Positions 1 through 6,139 are shown, counted from the stretch's first letter. The stretch is 7,693 nt of DNA from CAYSWF01 sp964562905 (GCA_964562905.1 CAZLVG010000045.1:1-7693), one strand, 5' to 3'. Program-made: numbers and translations. Notes: a model not told the origin generated them from the sequence alone.

Positions 1-93
1 GCTTCAACTACAAACTGCTTGCCCTTAGTCCAGTTTCTTGATGTTATGTCTATACTCCACATTGCTCTGTTGAAAGTATCCTTTCGTGCGTTG

Positions 94-114
94 GCGCCAA
101 CCGCAGGTTGGCGC
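94..114. repeat. Perfect 9-bp stem hairpin downstream of the ArsR-like gene
   Basis: The arms GCGCCAACC (94-102) and GGTTGGCGC (106-114) are exact reverse complements around a GCA loop. The hairpin lies 28 bases past the stop of the minus-strand regulator. It could slow or end transcription of that gene, but no T-run follows on either strand, so it is not a standard intrinsic terminator. A REP-like palindrome is the other reading. Positions 1-93 show no gene. Confidence 0.5.
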
Positions 115-142
115 GCTGTATATTGTTGCCTTGGCCATAGTT

Positions 143-457
143 TTATGATTTAGTGATCTTAATAATTGACTTTACGAGCGGGTCGTCATTACAGATGCCG
201 TAGCACATCATCTGGCCCATTCGCTCTTTTTTGACGAGTCCCGCATGCTCCATAATTCGCAGTTGCCGGGAAGCCGCTGGCAGGGAAATCTGTAATACGT
301 TGGCGACATCAGTCACGCACACTTCTGGCTGCCTAAGAAGAAGTTTAAAAATACGAAATCGGCCCACGTCAGCAAGAGCATTAAACATCAGCGGCCACTG
401 TTCATCATCAGTGACGATCGCCTCACGCACAGCTCGCACATCTTTCCTGGTTAACAT
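143..457 (-). CDS. ArsR/SmtB-family winged-helix transcriptional regulator
   Basis: A small cytoplasmic DNA-binding protein of the ArsR repressor class. From the ATG at 457 it has 104 residues, beginning MLTRKDVRAV. The order is the conserved FNALADVGRFRIFKLLL helix (about 25-41), the helix-turn-helix (VTDVANVLQISLPAASRQLRIME, about 48-70) and the wing (GLVKKERMGQMMCYGI, about 73-88). Family members usually run about 100-120 residues. The classic alpha-3 metal site has two cysteines in an ELCVCDL motif. Here the matching stretch is EVCVTDV, so one cysteine is replaced by threonine and a canonical metal site is unlikely; C85 and C89 near the end could still sense metal or redox state. The frame stays open upstream to a TTG at 517. 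A TTG at 511 lies 8 bases after a GGAG, so a start there, adding 18 residues, is a real alternative. It is divergent from the methyltransferase cassette and could regulate it. Family is confident, ligand unknown. Confidence 0.85.
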   Translation of the reverse strand: MLTRKDVRAVREAIVTDDEQWPLMFNALADVGRFRIFKLLLRQPEVCVTDVANVLQISLPAASRQLRIMEHAGLVKKERMGQMMCYGICNDDPLVKSIIKITKS

Positions 458-517
458 AGACAGCTTCAAAGTATTACTTAATATATTACGCAATTCGTTA
501 ATTATATGCAAGCTCAA

Positions 518-716
518 AACTCCAACTTCGGTCGCAAATTATATTACTCTGTTGTACGGTTATTGACTGGCTCGCAGGCCAGGACGTCGAAAAGGGGTCG
601 GAAAAGGGGTCAAGTACCGAAAAGGTTATTATCTTCTGACCCCCATTTTCTATTCACATCAGTATAACTCCACTACTTTCATAAAGCAGTTTCAATTCAA
701 AGACATTTCATCATAA
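518..716. promoter_or_regulatory. Divergent intergenic region with a decayed GGGGTC repeat
   Basis: About 200 bases separate the ArsR-like gene from the methyltransferase. AAAAGGGGTC occurs at 591-599 and again at 602-611, where it extends to GGGGTCAAGTAC, the same core as the hairpin at 3506-3569. CTGACCCCCATTTT at 637-650 is a partial inverted partner (GGGGTCA against TGACCCC). A TATAAC at 663-668 could be a -10 box for the methyltransferase, but no convincing -35 lies 16-18 bases upstream. No gene is visible here. Confidence 0.4.
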
Positions 717-1349
717 ATGGAGTATGATAACCGGATGAGCGTCAATATTGATATTGATAAAAAAACTACCCGCCCAACGGATATTTTTGATAAAGAATAT
801 TTTTTCGGTTCGGTTTATACGGATTATGACAAGTTTTACAATTGGGAGAATTACGCTCTCGAACTTATAGGCCGCTACTCTTTCGCCTCATTTCTCGATG
901 TTGGCTGCGGCTGCGGCAATCTGGTCAAAGAAATAAAACTGAAGCTTGATAACGCTTCATCAGGCAGTCATGATATTCAAGGTATTGATAGCAGCCAATA
1001 CGCGGTGAGCCGGGCAAACTCGCCTTTCATTAAGTTAGCGGACTGCCGGGCACTGCCCTTTGCTGATTGTCGGTTTGAAATGGTGTATGTCCTGACAACT
1101 TTTTCATATCTGCCAAGCCTAGACGGCATCAAACAAGCTATTAGCGAAGCATACCGGGTATCTAGCCATCTAATTGTATTTGATGATGTATATTCGGTAC
1201 CCGATAAAGACAGTATTGAGTATGACCCTTATCGGCAAATCGTTTATTTCCAGGAACAATGGTTATCGTATTGGCAAGAAGTGCTCGGTGAGCGAGATCG
1301 CGCCGAGATTAATGATTATGAGATTGTAGTTCGTAAAGATGTCGCATAA
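717..1349 (+). CDS. Class I SAM-dependent methyltransferase, substrate unknown
   Basis: A 210-residue cytoplasmic methyltransferase of the Rossmann-fold class I type. Motif I, the glycine-rich SAM loop, is FLDVGCGCGNL at residues 59-69. The acidic end of strand 2 is GIDSS at 89-93. A motif resembling the UbiE/Methyltransf_11 group, LADCRALPFADCRFEMV, spans 107-123, followed by a hydrophobic strand (HLIVFDD, 151-157). The N-terminal 30 residues are polar and carry no signal peptide. No clear ribosome site precedes the ATG at 717. A second ATG at 735 has a GGAG about 12 bases upstream, so the protein may start at MSVNIDI instead. Its stop overlaps the start of the PurD-like ligase by 11 bases, which implies translational coupling and a shared job. 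Base composition is more AT-rich than the amidase and DUF3326 genes, suggesting separate origin. Methyl acceptor (small molecule, protein or nucleic acid) cannot be told. Confidence 0.88.
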   Translation: MEYDNRMSVNIDIDKKTTRPTDIFDKEYFFGSVYTDYDKFYNWENYALELIGRYSFASFLDVGCGCGNLVKEIKLKLDNASSGSHDIQGIDSSQYAVSRANSPFIKLADCRALPFADCRFEMVYVLTTFSYLPSLDGIKQAISEAYRVSSHLIVFDDVYSVPDKDSIEYDPYRQIVYFQEQWLSYWQEVLGERDRAEINDYEIVVRKDVA

Positions 1350-2625
1350 ATTTTTATTCGTATCAAAGTGGGCCAGTATTAATGACATTGCGTGGCAGGT
1401 CTCCAAAGAAGGAAACGAGGTTAAATACTATACCGGTGAGAATGAAGACGATGACGTGGCCGACGGTTTTGTGCCAAAGACGCGTAACTGGAGAGCCGAA
1501 CTCGATTGGGCAGACGTTGTTGTCTTTGACTGGGTAGCCGGCCAGGGAAAACTGGCCGATGAATTGAGGAAAAGCGGCCACAAGGTAATCGGCGGAACGC
1601 CTTACACTGACCGGCTAGAGGATGACCGGTCTTTTGGCCAGCGCGAGCTGCAAAAACACGGCGTCAAGGTAATTCCATTTTGGAAGTTTACCGACTTTGA
1701 TAAAGCCATAGACTTTGTAAAAAATAATCCCGGCCAATATGTCGTCAAACCAAGCGGAGAAGCTCAAGACATCAAGAAATTGCTGTTTGTCGGACAAGAA
1801 CAAGACGGCCATGATGTAATTCGCATCCTGGAATCATATAAACGGGTGTGGTTTAAAGAGGTAAGAGTGTTTCAATTACAAAAGAGAGTCAACGGAATCG
1901 AAATCGCCGTGGGCGGATTTTTTAACGGAGAGAAATTTATCAGGCCCATAAATGTGAATTTTGAATATAAAAGATTATTCCCGGGAGACTTTGGTCCGTC
2001 AACCGGCGAGATGGGAACTAGTATGTTTTGGAGTAAATCCAACAAAGTTTTTCTTTCGACGCTTAATATGATGACCGAAACACTCCGGCAAGAAAATTAT
2101 ATAGGGTACATAGACATAAATTGTATCGTAAATAATGCTGGCATCTACCCGCTTGAATTTACCTCGAGATTTGGATATCCAACCATCAGTATTCAGCAGG
2201 AGGCCATGCTCGAACCAATTGGCAAACTGTTTTATAAATTGGCCAACGGCCTGGATTTTGAGCTAAAGGTTAAAAAGGGTTACCAGGTAGGTGTTTGCGT
2301 TGTAGTCCCCCCCTATCCGTTTGAGGACCAGAAAACATTTGATTCATATTCGCAAGACACCATAGTTGTCTTTAAAAATGGCCAGAGCCTTGATGGTATC
2401 CATATCCAAGAAGTAAAATTAGTGAATAATGAATGGGTTATCACCGGTTGGGCGGGTGAAGCATTAGTGGTTGTGGGAACCGGCATGACCATGCAGGACG
2501 CGCAAAAACAAGCCTATTCACGAATTAAGAGGATCCTTATTCCTAACATGTACTACCGGGTTGACATCGGAGACCGCTGGTATCAAGAATTTGATAAACT
2601 CCACAGTTGGGGATACATCCAATAA
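1339..2625 (+). CDS. PurD-like (GAR synthetase family) ATP-grasp ligase
   Basis: A 428-residue protein, close to the roughly 430 of phosphoribosylamine-glycine ligase, which joins glycine to phosphoribosylamine using ATP. ATP-grasp marks are YVVKPSG at 134-140, the KEVRVFQL and GIEIAVGGFFNG strands at 173-196, GPSTGEMGTSM at 219-229, and the metal-binding end YIGYIDINCI...PLEFTSRFGYPT at 254-282. The C-terminus keeps the PurD pattern GTGMTMQDAQKQAYSRIKRI (380-399) and YYRVDIG (405-411). The N-terminal domain is unusual: the normal glycine-rich GxGGREH start is absent, replaced by KFLFVSKWASINDIAWQ. Substrate recognition may therefore differ from true PurD. It overlaps the upstream methyltransferase by 11 bases, and no other purine gene is in the window. 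Options are a divergent GAR synthetase or a repurposed amide ligase acting with the methyltransferase. Fold confident, reaction not. Confidence 0.82.
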   Translation: MSHKFLFVSKWASINDIAWQVSKEGNEVKYYTGENEDDDVADGFVPKTRNWRAELDWADVVVFDWVAGQGKLADELRKSGHKVIGGTPYTDRLEDDRSFGQRELQKHGVKVIPFWKFTDFDKAIDFVKNNPGQYVVKPSGEAQDIKKLLFVGQEQDGHDVIRILESYKRVWFKEVRVFQLQKRVNGIEIAVGGFFNGEKFIRPINVNFEYKRLFPGDFGPSTGEMGTSMFWSKSNKVFLSTLNMMTETLRQENYIGYIDINCIVNNAGIYPLEFTSRFGYPTISIQQEAMLEPIGKLFYKLANGLDFELKVKKGYQVGVCVVVPPYPFEDQKTFDSYSQDTIVVFKNGQSLDGIHIQEVKLVNNEWVITGWAGEALVVVGTGMTMQDAQKQAYSRIKRILIPNMYYRVDIGDRWYQEFDKLHSWGYIQ

Positions 2626-2657
2626 TGCTTTCAACCGCGCCACTTCCATGCCGAATC

Positions 2658-2748
2658 CGGTTCAATCGATGGACCACGTCGCGTCCACCATCGCCTGCTC
2701 GGTCTGTTTATCAGCCATGCGCGATATCCAATGAGGCCATCTGAAAAT
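2658..2748. repeat. 91-bp direct repeat, copy A
   Basis: An exact copy of 3230-3320, starting CGGTTCAATCGATGGACC and ending GGCCATCTGAAAAT. It lies directly left of the first block of 25-bp units. It has no convincing coding content on either strand. It probably comes from a mobile element flanking the repeat core. Confidence 0.92.
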
Positions 2749-2764
2749 TCAGAATTTTTCTCGG

Positions 2765-3174
2765 AAATGGGGTCAGCCACCGTTTTTAGTGAGTAGAGTG
2801 GAAATGGGGTCAGGGGAAATGGGGTCAGCCACCGTTTTTAGGGTAAATGGTAAATGAGAAATGGGGTCAGCCACCGTTTTTAGGAAATGGGGTCAGCCAC
2901 CGTTTTTAGGTTAATGGGGTCAAGGTAAATGCGGAAGAAATGGGGTCAGCCACCGTTTTTAGTGAGAAATGTGAGAAATGGAAGAAATGGGGTCAAAGGA
3001 GATAAATGGGGTCAGCCACCGTTTTTAGTGAGTAGTGGTAAATGGGGTCATAAATGGGGTCAGCCACCGTTTTTAGGTGGTAAATGGGTAAATGGGGTCA
3101 GCCACCGTTTTTAGATGAGTTAATGGGGTCAGCCACCGTTTTTAGGAGAAAATGGGGTCAGCCACCTTTTTTAT
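2765..3174 (+). repeat. Array of 25-bp GGGGTCAGCCACC units, block 1
   Basis: Units run AAATGGGGTCAGCCACCG plus TTTTTAG. Full copies start at 2765, 2817, 2859, 2885, 2938, 3004, 3052, 3090 and 3121; a variant at 3150 ends in CTTTTTTATC. Spacers vary from 1 to about 41 bases and consist largely of repeat fragments such as GTAAATGG, GAGAAATG and truncated AAATGGGGTCA, so this is not a CRISPR array. All units share one orientation. On the minus strand the unit reads K-N-G-G-stop, the tail seen fused to a RAYT-like C-terminus at 7625-7693. Open frames across it (KWGQPPFL repeats) are by-products of the repeat. Confidence 0.93.
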
Positions 3175-3221
3175 CTTTTTGTAATTAATGGTGGAAAATG
3201 TAATTAATGGTGGCTGACCCC
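3154..3221. repeat. Long hairpin closing repeat block 1
   Basis: GGGGTCAGCCACC (3154-3166) is the exact reverse complement of GGTGGCTGACCCC (3209-3221), giving a 13-bp stem. The loop holds CTTTTT and two TAATTAATGGTGG stretches. This is one of only two places where the unit is present in both orientations, resembling an intact REP-type inverted pair or small non-autonomous element. Confidence 0.8.
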
Positions 3222-3229
3222 GTTTACTA

Positions 3230-3320
3230 CGGTTCAATCGATGGACCACGTCGCGTCCACCATCGCCTGCTCGGTCTGTTTATCAGCCATGCGCGATATC
3301 CAATGAGGCCATCTGAAAAT
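3230..3320. repeat. 91-bp direct repeat, copy B
   Basis: Identical to 2658-2748. It begins immediately after the end of the first hairpin module (GTTTACTA) and is followed by a shorter block of 25-bp units. The arrangement shows that a whole module of flank, units and terminal hairpin was duplicated. Confidence 0.92.
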
Positions 3321-3329
3321 CCAGGAGAG

Positions 3330-3415
3330 AAATGGGGTCAGCCACCGTTTTTAGGAGAAATGGGGTCAGCCACCGTTTTTATCTTTTTGAGAAAATGGGG
3401 TCGGCCACCTTTTTT
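3330..3415 (+). repeat. Array of 25-bp units, block 2
   Basis: Two near-complete units start at 3330 and 3358, then a variant at 3393 carries GGGGTCGGCCACC (one A-to-G change) and the CTTTTTTATC ending. It follows the second 91-bp copy and mirrors block 1, but with far fewer units. Confidence 0.9.
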
Positions 3416-3445
3416 ATCTTTTTGTAATTAATGGTGGCTGACCCC
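3397..3445. repeat. Long hairpin closing repeat block 2
   Basis: GGGGTCGGCCACC (3397-3409) pairs with GGTGGCTGACCCC (3433-3445) with one G-T wobble. The loop TTTTTTATCTTTTTGTAATT matches that of the first hairpin, without its extra TAATTAATGGTGG copy. The module ends GTTTACTAC in both cases. Confidence 0.78.
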
Positions 3446-3505
3446 GTTTACTACAAGCAAAGCACTAAGGAAGCGTTGGTTATGTAGCTGGTACGGTCTT
3501 CTGAA

Positions 3506-3569
3506 AAAGGGGTCAAGTACATTTTAAAGTCTAAAGGAACTTATTAAATGAATTGTACTTGACCCCTTT
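3506..3569. repeat. Second REP-like inverted repeat (GGGGTCAAGTAC family)
   Basis: AAAGGGGTCAAGTAC (3506-3520) is the exact reverse complement of GTACTTGACCCCTTT (3555-3569), a 15-bp stem with a 34-base AT-rich loop. A half copy of the same core lies at 602-617. Its right arm runs straight into the CCCTTTATT minisatellite. Confidence 0.85.
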
Positions 3570-3618
3570 ATTCCCTTTATTCCCTTTATTCCCTTTATTC
3601 CCTTTATTCCCTTTATTC
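3564..3618. repeat. CCCTTTATT 9-bp minisatellite, left part
   Basis: About six tandem copies of CCCTTTATT begin inside the right arm of the preceding inverted repeat (GACCCCTTTATT) and run up to the assembly gap. No coding function is credible; the L-F-P repeat in one frame is an artefact of the 9-base period. Confidence 0.95.
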
Positions 3619-3718
3619 NNNNNNNNNNNNNNNNNNNNNNNNNNNNNNNNNNNNNNNNNNNNNNNNNNNNNNNNNNNNNNNNNNNNNNNNNNNNNNNNNN
3701 NNNNNNNNNNNNNNNNNN
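3619..3718. other. Assembly gap of exactly 100 N
   Basis: Exactly 100 N characters sit between two runs of the same minisatellite. A round 100 usually marks a scaffold gap of unknown true size, so the real number of CCCTTTATT copies is not known. Confidence 0.97.
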
Positions 3719-3781
3719 CCCTTTATTCCCTTTATTCCCTTTATTCCCTTTATTCCCTTTATTCCCTTTATTCCCTTTATT
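3719..3781. repeat. CCCTTTATT 9-bp minisatellite, right part
   Basis: Seven exact copies of the 9-bp unit follow the gap and end 7 bases before the amidase stop codon. The amidase terminator region, if one existed, has been replaced by this repeat. Confidence 0.95.
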
Positions 3782-3788
3782 CAGTTAT

Positions 3789-4502
3789 TTAATTGCGGGC
3801 GTGATCGGGCGGACCGTTGCCGTTATTGCCGCCTCCATCGTCTCCATCATCATCACCGCCACCCGTGCCGCTGAAATAATCGGCAATGCCGGCGTATTGA
3901 GCGTCCGCTTCTTCGCCCACGCGCGTGCCGGCCAGATACGCTTCCGCCTCGGCGTCGTTGGTAATGAAATATGATTCGGTGATCACGGCCGGAAACTTGG
4001 CGTGGACCGAGATGCCCCAGCCGCCCTTGTCGTAGCCCAGATCAATGCCGGTCAGCGGCACCAGCGCATCGTGCATGGCGAACGCCAGCGCTTCATCGTC
4101 CCGGTTGCCGTACAGGATCATCGTACCATCAACGGATGGGTCGCTACTGCCGTTGTGGTGCAGGGAAATGAGGATGTCGCAGGTACGTCCGGCCGCTGCT
4201 TCACATTTCTCTTCGGCGATGGCCACCCGCTCTTTGCGGCTGTCTATGGTCTCATCGCCTTCGCGGGTCAGCACCACCGTTGCCCCGTCCGCTTCCAGCT
4301 TGCTTTTCAGCGCATAAGCCACGTCAAGATTGACATCCTTTTCCATCACGCCGTAGGTCTGATTGACCGCGCCGGTGTCCGATCCGCCGTGCCCGGCATC
4401 AAGGGCAATGACTGTTTCGGAGAGCGGGGTGGCAGCGCTGGCGGAAACGACTGCCAGCAGCCCAAGCGCTGCTACAGACACCGCCGCTAGAGCTTTTTTC
4501 AT
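3789..4502 (-). CDS. Secreted N-acetylmuramoyl-L-alanine amidase (Amidase_3)
   Basis: A zinc peptidoglycan hydrolase that cuts the bond between N-acetylmuramate and L-alanine, predicted to act outside the membrane. The 237-residue product starts MKKALAAVSVAALGLLAVVS, a signal peptide probably cleaved near residue 23. Amidase_3 landmarks are ALDAGHGG (zinc ligand H38), EKDVNL (ligand E54), ISLHHN (ligand H115) and VITESYF (catalytic E176). C100 and C108 flank a short insert and could form a disulfide. The C-terminus (about 212-237) is a glycine/aspartate/asparagine-rich tail ending GNGPPDHARN, without a second domain; it may be a flexible linker that lost a wall-binding domain or a calcium-binding tail. 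The frame remains open upstream through a transposase remnant to 4739, with a GTG at 4562, but the signal peptide fixes the ATG at 4502 as the start. No strong ribosome site is seen. The minisatellite begins just after its stop. Confidence 0.9.
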   Translation of the reverse strand: MKKALAAVSVAALGLLAVVSASAATPLSETVIALDAGHGGSDTGAVNQTYGVMEKDVNLDVAYALKSKLEADGATVVLTREGDETIDSRKERVAIAEEKCEAAAGRTCDILISLHHNGSSDPSVDGTMILYGNRDDEALAFAMHDALVPLTGIDLGYDKGGWGISVHAKFPAVITESYFITNDAEAEAYLAGTRVGEEADAQYAGIADYFSGTGGGDDDGDDGGGNNGNGPPDHARN

Positions 4503-4515
4503 ACTATGCGGTATA

Positions 4516-4733
4516 TCACACTGTACATGATGAGTACATAGGTACACTTTCGACTTTTCCACAGGAGTCTGGTACTTAAGACTTTCATGCGGCCGGATGA
4601 AGTTGTATTCGATCAGCCATTCGGTCAGCCGCCGGTTGCAAATAACCGGATCAGGATTGAAGTTACCTTCGGCCAGAAACTCTTCCCGCAGGGTGCGGTT
4701 GAACCGCTCATTGTCCGGATTGTCTTCGGGGGA
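4516..4733 (-). pseudogene. C-terminal remnant of a DDE (rve-type, IS3/IS481-like) transposase
   Basis: The minus strand encodes PEDNPDNERFNRTLREEFL, then RRLTEWLIEYNFIRPHESL and a final YQTPVE. This is the end of the integrase catalytic core: the glutamate of the DDE triad is in the ERFNRTL segment, and the EWL.EYN..RPH pattern is typical of IS3/IS481-like proteins. Only about 70 residues survive. The 5' side is cut at 4733 by a copy of the 25-bp repeat. The 3' side reads without a stop into the amidase signal peptide. An alternative frame near the end gives PMYSSCTV and a stop at 4516, which may be the original terminus after a one-base loss. Family level is confident; the exact IS is not identified. 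Confidence 0.82.
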
Positions 4734-4759
4734 ATGGGGTCAGCCACCGTTGTTTATAG
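4733..4759 (+). repeat. Solitary 25-bp-type unit at a transposase breakpoint
   Basis: AATGGGGTCAGCCACCGT followed by TGTTTATAG, a slightly degenerate copy of the array unit. It sits exactly where the integrase remnant ends, 1 kb from the array, in the same orientation as the other units. Confidence 0.85.
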
Positions 4760-4792
4760 TGGGAGCCTATTATACTGGCCTCATTAATCACT

Positions 4793-4809
4793 GTCCCGCT
4801 AAGCGAGAC
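4793..4809 (-). terminator. Possible hairpin terminator after the DUF3326 gene
   Basis: On the minus strand GTCTCGC-TTA-GCGGGAC forms a 7-bp stem with one G-T wobble, 16 bases past the DUF3326 stop. No U-run follows it on the minus strand, so it is a weak terminator candidate. On the plus strand a T-rich stretch follows, but the stem then has a C-A mismatch. Confidence 0.3.
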
Positions 4810-4825
4810 CGTTGTTGTTTTTGCT

Positions 4826-6139
4826 TTATGGGCCGCGCGTGTTGGCGCGTGCCGCCGCCGGCATTTTCCGTGTGGTCGTGCGTTGCGGCCGCATTGTTGC
4901 CAGGGGGCGGGTGATTGACTGCGGGGTAATGCCTGCTTTTAGGCAGGCGAGTACGCCGAGTGCTTCACGGTAGTTTTCTGCTTCGATGTATTGGCCGGCT
5001 TGCCATGGCAGGGAGCGGATGAGTTCGGTGTGGTCCTCGGCGTAGATGCGGTCCGCCACGGCGATAACGCGGATGCCTTGGTGCAGCGCGGCGTAGACGG
5101 GGAGGCCGAAGCAGCCGCGGGGGATCACCAGGACGTTGACACTGGCGGCGGAGAACGCGTTGCCGTAGCCGGGGACGTCAACGACGACTGGGGCGCGCTG
5201 CAATCCTTTCAGCACGCACTGGAAGAATGAGAGCGAGATCATCTCTGCTGCGACGCGGGCGTCGACGACTCCGTAGCTCATCTCCTCGGCGTCGCGCGAT
5301 TCCATCATGGGCGCGTGAGCGACGGGCCGGTTTATTTTTGCTGCGATGGTGTGCGTCAACAGTGCCTCAACGCCACCCCACGGGTTAACCGATTCTCCTT
5401 TGGTGTCTGCGAGGTAGTGGTCTCGCGCTGCCGGGTCCAGCGTGATGGGGGAAGTGATGGCAACGGCGTCATAGGCTCCTTCGTGCTCGGCTAGCAGGCG
5501 CATGACGTTCTCGAGCCCCAAAATCTTTCCTGACGCCCGGCCGGAAGGCACCCACCCTGCCTCCATGGAGAGCGGGACGATGGCTGCCGTTATACAGTTG
5601 AGGCCGTAGGTTGCCCGGGCGGCGTTGATGGTGTTTATGGCCACGTGGACGTATCGCTCCTCGTGGTCGCCGATCAGCGCGAGTATGCGATTGTTTTGTT
5701 GCTTGGCCAGCTCGATTGTTCCCATGAGCAGAGCGGCGAGCATGCTGCCTTCGATGTACAGGGCGCTATCCGGCATCTCGTTGATATCCGAAGCGTTGAC
5801 AACGTTGGGGTGTGTCAGGACTGCATCGGCGATGGCGGCGATGGCCTTGAGGACTGGCGTGGCATCCCCGGCGTGTCCGCCTTGTGCTGCGCCGACCCCC
5901 GTCGGCACAACGTAGGCGACGGTGAATTGGTCCTGGCGTTCTGTTGGCCGGTGCTGGAACGCAAAGGGAGTTCGGGGCGCGAGCGGCTCATCGACGATGC
6001 CAACTTCAGCAGTGCTGCTTCCGAGAATGCACCGCACGGCAGATTCGTTCGGTGCCAGGCGAGCGAGGGTCTGCTTGTGCAGCCGGTCGGGAGGAAGCCT
6101 GCCGTCAAGTTCAAGCCTCTTCTCGTACACGCGCGACAT
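4826..6139 (-). CDS. DUF3326 family protein of unknown function
   Basis: A 437-residue protein that I recognise as DUF3326, a family known from cyanobacteria, plants and scattered bacteria with no established activity. Conserved blocks, numbered from the ATG at 6139, are YVVPTGVGAAQGGHAGDATP (76-95), THPNVVNASDINEMPDSALY (109-128), VPSGRASGKI (197-206), NPWGGVEALLTH (252-263), RPVAHAPM (271-278) and the IPRGCFGLP loop (339-347). The alternating strands and glycine loops suggest a Rossmann-like enzyme, which is inference. No signal peptide or membrane segment is seen. The last 20 residues are an arginine/threonine-rich tail. The frame is open to 6283, but that extra stretch is the antiparallel-frame shadow of the upstream gene, so MSRVYEKRLEL is preferred. 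The gene overlaps the SpeD-like gene by 29 bases, so the two are almost certainly co-translated. Confidence 0.85.
   Translation of the reverse strand: MSRVYEKRLELDGRLPPDRLHKQTLARLAPNESAVRCILGSSTAEVGIVDEPLAPRTPFAFQHRPTERQDQFTVAYVVPTGVGAAQGGHAGDATPVLKAIAAIADAVLTHPNVVNASDINEMPDSALYIEGSMLAALLMGTIELAKQQNNRILALIGDHEERYVHVAINTINAARATYGLNCITAAIVPLSMEAGWVPSGRASGKILGLENVMRLLAEHEGAYDAVAITSPITLDPAARDHYLADTKGESVNPWGGVEALLTHTIAAKINRPVAHAPMMESRDAEEMSYGVVDARVAAEMISLSFFQCVLKGLQRAPVVVDVPGYGNAFSAASVNVLVIPRGCFGLPVYAALHQGIRVIAVADRIYAEDHTELIRSLPWQAGQYIEAENYREALGVLACLKAGITPQSITRPLATMRPQRTTTRKMPAAARANTRGP

Noticed and set aside
94..114. Intrinsic terminator
   Set aside because: The stem is strong, but neither side has a T-run, so it is reported only as a hairpin.
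2929..3114. Small protein with KWGQPPFL repeats
   Set aside because: This is a by-product of reading the 25-bp unit in one frame. The frame breaks between units and there is no start context.
2765..3415. CRISPR array
   Set aside because: Units are conserved, but spacers range from 1 to about 41 bases and are mostly broken copies of the unit. No cas gene is present.
3207..3431. 74-residue reading frame over the second 91-bp copy
   Set aside because: It runs across repeat flank, repeat units and hairpin loop, with no family resemblance. Copy A of the same 91 bp is not part of a matching frame.
3553..3792. Protein of L-F-P / L-Y-S repeats
   Set aside because: It is the 9-bp minisatellite translated across an N gap.
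4002..4490. Plus-strand frame of 162 residues opposite the amidase
   Set aside because: It lies wholly antisense to a gene with complete catalytic motifs and has no recognisable domain.
5815..6114. Minus-strand frame inside the DUF3326 gene
   Set aside because: It overlaps the N-terminal half of DUF3326 in another frame and shows no conserved pattern.
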